Source: Streptomyces tropicalis (GTDB lineage Bacteria > Actinomycetota > Actinomycetes > Streptomycetales > Streptomycetaceae). From it: DNA of 64,000 bases. The stretch is from NCBI RefSeq assembly GCF_029269835.1, contig NZ_JARJBB010000014.1:62001-126000 (forward strand), read 5' to 3'. Both the position numbers and the translations under genes were made by a program. The notes under the pieces were generated by a model. It ran no database searches, was not told where the DNA came from, and saw nothing but the letters and a program-made list of their open reading frames with translations. Within the stretch, counting starts at the first letter, position 1. Each line of letters starts with the position of its first letter. Below are positions 41,185 to 50,100 of this stretch, piece by piece.

Positions 41185-44100
41185 CTAACCGAACGCCACG
41201 GTAGCCGCATTCATATAGATCCCTCGCAGGGAATTGTCTTCTGCCACGCCGCGAATAGCGTTGCCTGACGTTCCACCGGCACTTTGCGCACCGCCAAACG
41301 CGTCGATCAGTTGTTGCTCACGGCCGCGAATGGCCTGATATGCCGGATCACTGTGCCGCTCGGCAACACTCTTGGTGGCCACTGCGAACTTGTCAAGAAC
41401 GGCAGGGCCGAACCCCTTCTCGGTCATGTGGTGGCCTGCGTCGCGAGCCGCAACGATCTGTTCCGGCGTCCCGATTCCGCGAGACCGCCCTGTGTAAACG
41501 ACGCCGGTGTCTGGATTGGTCTTCGTGTACGTCACGTATGTGACATCACAATTGTGAACGAGGACCGGGGTCTCACCTGCCAGCACATAGTACGTGTGGA
41601 GGCTGCCGATCGTCAGGTCGTACGTCGTGGTGTTCGCGTGGTAGAGGCGGACACCGGTGACCTCGGTCGTGCCGGTCGGCGTCTGGAGGACGTCGCCGGG
41701 CTTGAGGTCCTTCGCCTCGACGAAGGCCGACCTGGTCTCGTCGTAGAAGGGGTGGTGGAAGGTCGTCGTCAGGTGGCCGTCCTGGGCGTCGGCCTTGGTG
41801 GCCTGGCCCTGCGACACCTTGCTGATCGCCGCCACCGGCGCCGTCGCCGGCTGGTGGGCGTCACCGTGGCCGTGGCCGAACGCCAGGGCTCCGAGCACCG
41901 CCGCCGAGGCCGCCAGGCCGAACGCCGCCTTGCGGGCCGCCTTCTTCGCCACGGACCCGACCGCGGTCTTCGCGCCGGCCTTCGCCGACTTCCCACCCGC
42001 GGACCTGCCCGCGCCCTTGACCGTCACATCCACGAAGTCGTGGTCCGTGCGCGTCACGATCACGTCCGTGACCTTGTGCGCCTCCGTGCCCTTCGCGCCC
42101 GGTACTGAGTTGGCGATGCTGTCGCCGACCTTGACCTGGTCAATGGCCTTGGTCGTGCCGTCGGCCAGCAGCACACGGGTCGAGCCCGTGAAGCTGTGGG
42201 GACCACCCTTCCGGCAGCTCGGGCCGGACTCCTCGGCCGGTCCGCCCGATTCGTCGGAGTGCGACTGGGCCCGCGTCCCCGCCCCCTCCGACTCCGCCGC
42301 CGAGGCTGCTTCCTCCGTGGCGTCCCTCGCTCCTGTCTCCTCGGCCTCCGTCGCCCCCTTGCCGAACAGCCCGCCGACGACCTTCATCGCCTTCGGTGCG
42401 ACCTTCGACAGGAGCTTGCCGCCCAGGCTGCCCAGGGCGCCGCCCACCGCACCCGCGACCGCACCCTCGACCGCCGAGCCCGCGAAGGCGCCCACGCTGC
42501 AGTCGCCGCCGCCGTTCTCCGCGCACTTGAAGCCCTGCTCCACCAGGGAGCCCGCCGCGCCCGCGGCCGCCGCGCAGCCGATCGAGCCGACGCCGGCCGT
42601 CACCGCCTCGCAGCCCGCGAACACCGCCGTGGACACCACGAAGGAGGTGATCGCCGCGGCGTGGTGCTTGACGTACTTCGCCGCCGACTTCGCCGCCTTG
42701 ACCGTCGCGTGGTACGCCGTCCTGGCCGCGTGGGCGACCGCGTGCGCGGCCTTCCTCACCACGTGCGCGACCGCGTGCGCCGCCTTCTTCACCGCGTGCA
42801 CCACCCGGTGCACCGCGCGTGAGATCCGGTGGTACGCGGAGTGCACCGCGTGGACCACCCGGTGGTACGCCCGTCGGACGTGTCTGACCGCGTAGTGGTA
42901 GACGCGCCGGACCACCCGGACCGTGGCGTGGTAGTAGTCCCGCACACGGTGGACGATCTTGTGCGCCGCGTGCTTGACCGCGTGGACGACCTTGCGGGCG
43001 ATGTGCTTGGCCGCGTGGTAGATCCTGTGCGCCGCGTGGCTGACGGCGTGGCTGACCTTGTGCGCGACCTTCTCGGCCCCGCACACCACGTCGTACCAGG
43101 AGCAGTTGCCCGACTCGTCCGTGCCGGCCAGCGGGTTGTCGTCGACGTAGGCGAACGGGTTCGCCGCCACCGAGTTCGGCACCGGGTTCAGCGAGATGCT
43201 GTCCTTGTTCAGGAAGACACCCGTGTCCGGGTCGTACCAGCGGGACGCCGTGCCGACGTTGCCCGTGCCGGGCTCGGTCCAGCCGGACTGGAAGCCGAGG
43301 TGGCCGTCGATCGTGTCGGTCGGGGAGACCACCTTGCCCAGCGGGTCGTAGGAGGCGGAGCCCGCCAGCGAGGTCGCCCCCGAGGCGAAGGTGCCCACCA
43401 CGTCGCTGTGCTGGTCGGTCAGGGCCAGGACCCCGCTGCCGCCGCCGGCCGGCTTGATGCCGACGATGCCGCCGGACGGGTCGTAGGTGTAGGTGCTGTC
43501 GCCGTCGGAGGCGATCGTGTTGTCCGCGCCCGAGTAGGCGAAGGTGCGGGTGGTGCCGGTGCCCGTGTCCCGGTCGGAGACGTTACGGCCGGCCGCGTCC
43601 AGCGTGTACGACTGCTGGCCGGCGACGATCTGGCCGCCGAAGGCGTCCGTCTGGTACGCCACCGTGCCGCCCGCCGCCGACGACTCCTGCGTCATCGTGC
43701 CGCGGGCGGAGTAGTCGTAGGTGTGGACGCCGTCCGAGGTGAGCTGGTCCCGCTCGTCGTACGTGAAGACGTCCGAGCCGTTGCGGATGCGGTTGCCGGA
43801 GGCGTCGTAGGCGTACGCCGTCGTCTTCGAGCCGTCGTTCCACGACGTGAGGCGGTTGGACCAGTCGTAGGTGTACGTGTTGGCCGAAGCGCCCGAGACG
43901 CCCGTCGTCGTCTTCGACGTCAGGTTGCCGTTGCCGTCGTAGCCGTAGGTGAAGCTCGCCAGCGTCGAGGCGCCCTGCGCCAGGACGTCGCTGGTGAGTT
44001 CGTGGGCACTGTTGTAGCCGAAGGTGCGGGTCTGGCCGGTCGAGCCGTACTTGACCGACTTCAGCTCGTTCAGCTGGCCGTAGGCGTACGTCAGCTGGGA

Positions 44101-47100
44101 GCCGGTGGCCGCGTCGTTGAGGGACGACAGGCGGCCGGCCGTGTCGTAGCCGTAGGTCGTCGTGCCCGCCGCGTCGGTCCGCGAGGTCATCGCGCCGTCG
44201 TCGTTGTAGGCGAAGCCGGACGAGCCCGCCGAGCCCGACGCGGTCAGGACGTCACTGCGGTCGTCGTAGGTGAACGCGTTGTGCGTGGCGTCCTGGTGGT
44301 CCACCGCTCCGGCGATGCCCGCCGCGTCGGTGTCCGCCGACAGCACCCGGCCGTCCGCGTCGTACGTGAAGCTCCGCTTGGCCGTCGCCGCGTCCGCGCC
44401 CGAGCCGGACATGGTCTTCAGCTGGCCCAGCGAGTCGTACGTCATCGACGTCGTCACGCCGCCCGGCAGCGTCACGTCCGTCATCCGGCCGTCGGCGTCG
44501 TAGGCGAAGGTCGTCGTCGAGTCGGCCGCCGAGGTGTACTTCGCGGTGGTCGGCTCGATCACCTTCTCCTGCTGGCCCCACGGCGTGTAGGAGTAGCGCC
44601 ACGAGTTGCCGCGGCCGTCGGTGAAGCGGGTCCGGTTGCCGGCCGCGTCGTAGCCGAAGGTCGTGGTGATCGACGTGGAGGCGTCGACCGGCTGGATCTC
44701 CTGGGTGATGGTGCCGGCCGCGTCGTAGGTGAAGTGGCTGGTGTGGCCGTTGGCGTCGGTGGCGGCGGTCATGTTGCCGACGCCGTCGTAGGCCTGCGAG
44801 GTCTCCCAGATCTTGTTGCCGAGCACGTCGTAGGACCGGGTCGCCGTCGGGTCGCCGTCGGCGTTGTAGTCGGTCGTCGAGTAGCTGCCGTCCGCCAGGG
44901 TCGTCTTCGAGCGGTTGCCCTCGAAGTCGTAGGCGTAGCGGGTGGGGTTGCCGGCCCCGTCGGTGACCGTGGTGACGTCACCGGCGCGGTCGTAGCCGTA
45001 CGTCGTCGTCACCCCGCCGGGGGAGGTGGTGGAGGCGACGTGGGCGCCGTAGGGGTTGCCGGTGGTGACCGCGTAGGAGTTGGTGGTGGTCAGCGTCCGC
45101 GTCGACGGCTGGCGCTCCAGCGTCGTCTGCGTCAGCTGCCGGCCCAGGTAGTCGTACGTGGCCTGGGTCTGCGCGCCGGTCGGGTCCGTCGCCGAGAGCT
45201 GCTCGCCGTCGGTGTCGTAGGTGGCGTGCGTCGTGCTGCCGTCCGGCGCGGTGGTCTGGGCGACGTTGCCCATCTGGTCGTACAGGTACGACGTGGTCCT
45301 GCCGCCGGGCGAGGTGACGGCGGTCTGGTTGCCCTCGCTGTCGTAGGTGAAGACGGTCGTGCCCGCGTTGGGCGACGAGGCGCCGCTCGGGGTGTACGGG
45401 GGCAGCGTCTCGGAGACCTTGTTGCCCTCGGCGTCGTACACCGTGGAGGTGACCAGGCCGTTGGGGTCCTGCTCCTCGACGCTCTCGCCGAAGGTGTTGA
45501 AGCCGCTGGTCGTGACCGGGCGGACGGTGGACGCGGTGGTGCCGTCCGGCTCCGCCTGGACGGCGGGCGCGGTGGTGACCGCGAGGTTGCCCGCCTCGTC
45601 GTAGGCGTAGTCGGTGGTGTGCTGCTCGGCGTCCGTCATGGACGTCGGCAGGCCGCGCTTGTCGTAGGCGTACGTGGTGGTCTGCGCGTCGGAGGAGCCG
45701 ACCGTGCCGCCGGAGCGGCCCTTGCCGTACAGCGAGGTGATCTCGGAGTCGGACAGGGCCCGCTGGTAGACCTGCACGTCGGAGACCGCGCCGGGGAGCG
45801 CGTCGTCGGCGTTGCCCGCGTACTTGTCCTGGCCGACGCTGAGCGGCCCGGTGGCGTTCCACGGGGTGGTGTTGGTGGTCGAGCCGGACAGGCTGCCGTT
45901 GACGTACAGCTTGACGGCGCCGGTGGCGGCGTCGTACTCGCCCACCAGGTGCGTCCAGGTGTTGGCGGACGGCGTGGCGGTGGCGTAGGCGCCCGGGAAG
46001 GTGGCGCCGGAGGCGTCCTTGCTGGTGTCCAGCATGCTCCACATGGGCGCGCTGGTGTGCGCGTAGTTGTACTGGAGCATGAACGCGCTGTTCGTGGTGC
46101 CGTTCTGCGCCACGACGGCCGCGTTGTGGGTCGGCAGCGAGCTCATCTTGACCCACGCCGACACGGTGTACGAGGCGGTGGTGTCCAGCACCGGACCGTT
46201 GGTGGCGATGCCCGACGACGTCGTGCCGTCGAAGTTGGCGGCGCCGTCGCTCCAGGTGACGCCGGTCGCCTGGGCGGAGTTGCCGGTGCCCGAGGCGTCG
46301 GTGACCTGGGTGCCGGAGGTCTGGTCGAGCTTCCACCAGCCCGCGGGGTGACCGGAGGCGTCCCCGTACAGCGTCTCGCTGAGCAGGTTGCCCATGTCGT
46401 CGTAGGTGTTGGTGGTGGTGCGGTCGTATCCGGAGGCGTCGTGGTTGCTCTCGGTGGCGACCTGATCGTCCGGGGTGTACGACACGGTGGTCACGCGGTC
46501 CACACCGGTCGGGTCCAGCTCGGTGGAGGTGGTCCGGGACGCGGCGTCGACGGTGTACTTGGTGACGTTCTCGCCGTTGTCCGAGGTGGACTGCAGCAGG
46601 TTGCCGGCCGCGTCGTAGGTGTCCGACTCCAGCACGTAGGTGCTCTGGCCGTCGGCGCTGGTCCGCTTCACCGTCGAGGTCAGGCCGTCGTCGGTGTAGG
46701 TGTACGAGGTGGTGTTGCCCATCGCGTCGGTGATCGACGCGAGCCGTCCGGCCGGGTCGTAGGCGCGGGAGGACTCGGTCACCAGGGTCGCCGGCTGCGG
46801 GTTGGCGGGGTCGCCGGTGGACATCAGGCCCTGGGTGAGCAGGGCGCCGTTGTCGTCGTAGGTGTACCGGGTCTCGTTCCCGGCGCTGGTGACCTCCTTG
46901 GTCTTGTTGCCGGATGTGTCGTAGGTGTACGTGGTGGTGTTGCCGTTGGAGGCGCCCTCGGCCGCGTTGGCGTCGGCCTCGGTCAGCACGTGGTCGTAGC
47001 CGTCGTAGGTCCACGTCTGCGTGCGGGACGTGTCGCCGCCGCTCGCGTCGGCGACGGACTGCGAGGTGGTGTTGCCGTCCTCGTCGTAGACCGTGCTGGT

Positions 47101-50100
47101 GACGGCGGCGTGCGTGGCGCCGGTGACGCGGTCGGTGAGCTGCGGGTCGTGCTCCTCGATCACCTGGCCGGCGGCGTCGTACTTGTACGTCGTCACCAGG
47201 CCGTTGGGGTAGGTGTCGGAGACGACCTTCTGGGTGGTGACCTGGCCCAGACCGTCGTACGTGTACTGGGTGACCAGGCCGATGGCGTCGGTGGTGGAGG
47301 CCACGTCGCCGTTCTTGAAGTAGGACACCTGGTTGACGGCGCCGCCCGGGCTGACCGTCTTCACCGGAAGGCCCTTGGGCACGGTGCCGCCGTCGGCGGA
47401 CGGGTAGGCGCTGGTGCCGTCGCTGTACTCGGTGCTGGTGCTCCGGCCGTTCGGGAAGCCGGGCACCGCCGGGCCGGTGATCTTCGTCTGGTTGCCGGCC
47501 GTGTCGTAGGTGTACGACGTGAGGTAGGTGGTGTCGGTCGCGGACGAGGACCGGCCGTCGCGCTCGGTCAGCAGCTGGTCGTTGCGCGGGTCGGCGGTGG
47601 TCAGCTGCGCCGTGGTGTCGTCCGGGTAGTACGCGTAGTACTCGGTGTTGCACTTGTTGGCGGGCTGGTCCTGGCAGGACGTGGAGGACACCACGTTGCC
47701 GCGCACGTCGTGGCCGGTGACCGTCATCGACCCGTTGGGGTCGGTGACCGTGTGCTCGAAGCCGGCGGTGTCGTATCCGAAGCTCGTCCGGTTGCCCAGG
47801 CCGTCGGTCTCGGTCAGCGCGCGGTTGCCGTTGGTGACGTCGTAGGTGTACGTCGGGGTGGAGTTGGTCGGCGAGGTGACCTTGACGGTCTTCACCGGCA
47901 GCAGGCCGGTGGAGTTCTTCGCCGCCTGGAACTGCTCGGCGACGTCGGCGTCGGTCAGCTGCGACCGGAAGAGCGCGACGTCGGAGATCGAGCCCTTGAA
48001 GTACATCGCGTAGCCGGTGTTGCTGGTGGAGCTGTTGTGCGCCTCGTCGGGCCAGTTGCCGCCGTTGAAGCCCGCGCCGACGTACGTGTACGGCTGGTTG
48101 ACCATGGCCGGCGCGCCGCTCTGGGTGCCCACCAGGGTGCCGTCGAGGTAGAGCGACTGGCTGCTCGCCGAGGAGGAGAGCACGACGTGGTGCCACTTGC
48201 CGTCGGCGACGGAGGCGGAGGAGCCGAGCGGCTTGGTGGAGCCGCCGGAGAAGTAGAACTCCCCGTACAGCTTTCCGCTGGTGCCGACGTAGAGGACGGG
48301 CGTGAAGGCGGTCGCGGTGGTGGCGCCCAGCGGGTCGCGGGACGCGCCGAGCAGCACGCCGCCGGCGGTGGACGTCTTGAACCACATGCTCGCCGACTCG
48401 GCGCCGGAGCCCGGGACCGATCCGCCGGGCAGGGTCACCCTGGACGCCGTCCCGTCGAAGGCGGCGGACTTGGCGTCGCTGAAGGTGCCGGAACCGCCGA
48501 GGGTCACGGAGCTGTAGGTGCCGTCACCGCCGTGCACCTGGTCCAGGGCGGTCGTGGCGCCGGCGGCCTCGCCGAGACGGAAGTACTCGGAGGGGGCGGC
48601 GCCGAGCACGGCTCCGCGGTAGGTGTCGCTGGAGCCGGTGACGGTCGGGGAGCCGAGCTTCCAGACGCCGCCGTTCTCGTCGGTGAGCTGGGTCAGCGTG
48701 GTGGAGTCCGAGTCGTACTGCATCCCCGCGAAGGTCTTGCCGGACGGCCGGGTCACGCTGCTGAGCAGGCTGGTGCCGTGCGTGCCGTACGTGTACAGCG
48801 CGCTGACGTCGGCGGCGACCAGGGGGCGGCTGTACCAGCCGACGTCGGCGATGGAGCCGTTGAAGTAGGTGGCGTAGCCGTCCTTCTCGGTGGTCGAGTA
48901 GTGCGGCTCGTCGGGCCAGCTGCCGCCGAGGAAGCCGGTGCCGAGGTAGTTGAACGACTGGTTCTTGCCGAAGGCGGTCGCGCTCTTGATGGAGACGGTG
49001 CCGGTGCGCGAGCCGACCTTGGTGTTGTCCAGGAACAGGGTCTGGGAGTTGCCGGCGGCGGACAGCACCACGTGGTGCCACTTGCCGTCGGCGACGGACG
49101 CGGTGGACACGATCGGGTTGACGCCGCCGCTGTACCAGAACTCGGCGTTCAGCTTGCCGTCGGTGCCGACGTAGACGGACGGCGTGAAGAAGCCGGCGGC
49201 CTGTCCGGAGCCGATCGGCTGGGAGGCGTAGGAGTAGAGAACGCCGGGGCCGGCCGAGGTCTTGAACCACAGGGAGATCGCGCCGGAGTCGGTGTCGTTG
49301 CCGAGGTTCTTGGGCAGCGAGACGTCGGAGGAGGTGCCGTTGAAGCCGGCGGCCTTCGCCGAGGAGCCGGTGAGCGGTCCGGTGGACGAGCCCAGGGTGA
49401 CGTTCTCGTACGTCGCGTCGGTCGTGCCCTCGTTGGCGAGGATCGTGTCCTTCGCGCTGGTGCCCGAGGTCTCCGACAGGGGCCAGAAGGTGTGCGGGTC
49501 CAGGTCGAGGGCGGCGTTGCGGTAGCCGGAGCCGGAGCTGTAGCCGTAGGTGGTGCACTTGGTGGCGGACAGCGGTGAGCAGACCTTGGTGAGCTGGTCG
49601 CCGGTGTAGCCGTAGGTCCACGTCTGGACGGTGGAGGTGTCGCCGGGGGTGACCGGGTCGGTGACCACGGTCGCGACGTGCGCCGCCTGCGCGCCCGAGG
49701 GGGTGCTCCAGGTCAGCGACAGCGAGCGGCCGGAGACGGCGGAGGTGATCTTCGTGACGTGCCCGCCGGACCAGGTGAGGTCGATCGTGCGGCCGTTGGC
49801 GTCGGTGACCGAGGTGAGGCCGTAGCCGCCGGAGCCCAGGGACTGGGTGAAGGTGTAGACGGTGTCGTCCTTGTCGGTCAGCGTGTAGCCGCCGGTGACC
49901 GTCTTGAAGGTGGCGAACCGTCCGTTGCCGGGCGTGAAGGTGCCGTCGCTGTTCTTGCCGTAGCCGACCTGGGAGCCGTCGGGGTAGGTGACGACGACGC
50001 TGGTGACCGCGCCGGAGGCGTTGTACTGCTCGGTGGCCCGGGAGTCGAAGATGCTGGACCAGCCGGAGCCGAAGGCCCCGGCCCAGCGCGGGTCGCGGGA

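Noticed and set aside
42829..49578. Open frame of over 2,200 codons on the plus strand through the RHS gene
   Set aside because: It is the complement of the RHS repeats with low-complexity Val/Gly/Arg-rich translation and no domain. The minus-strand gene explains it.
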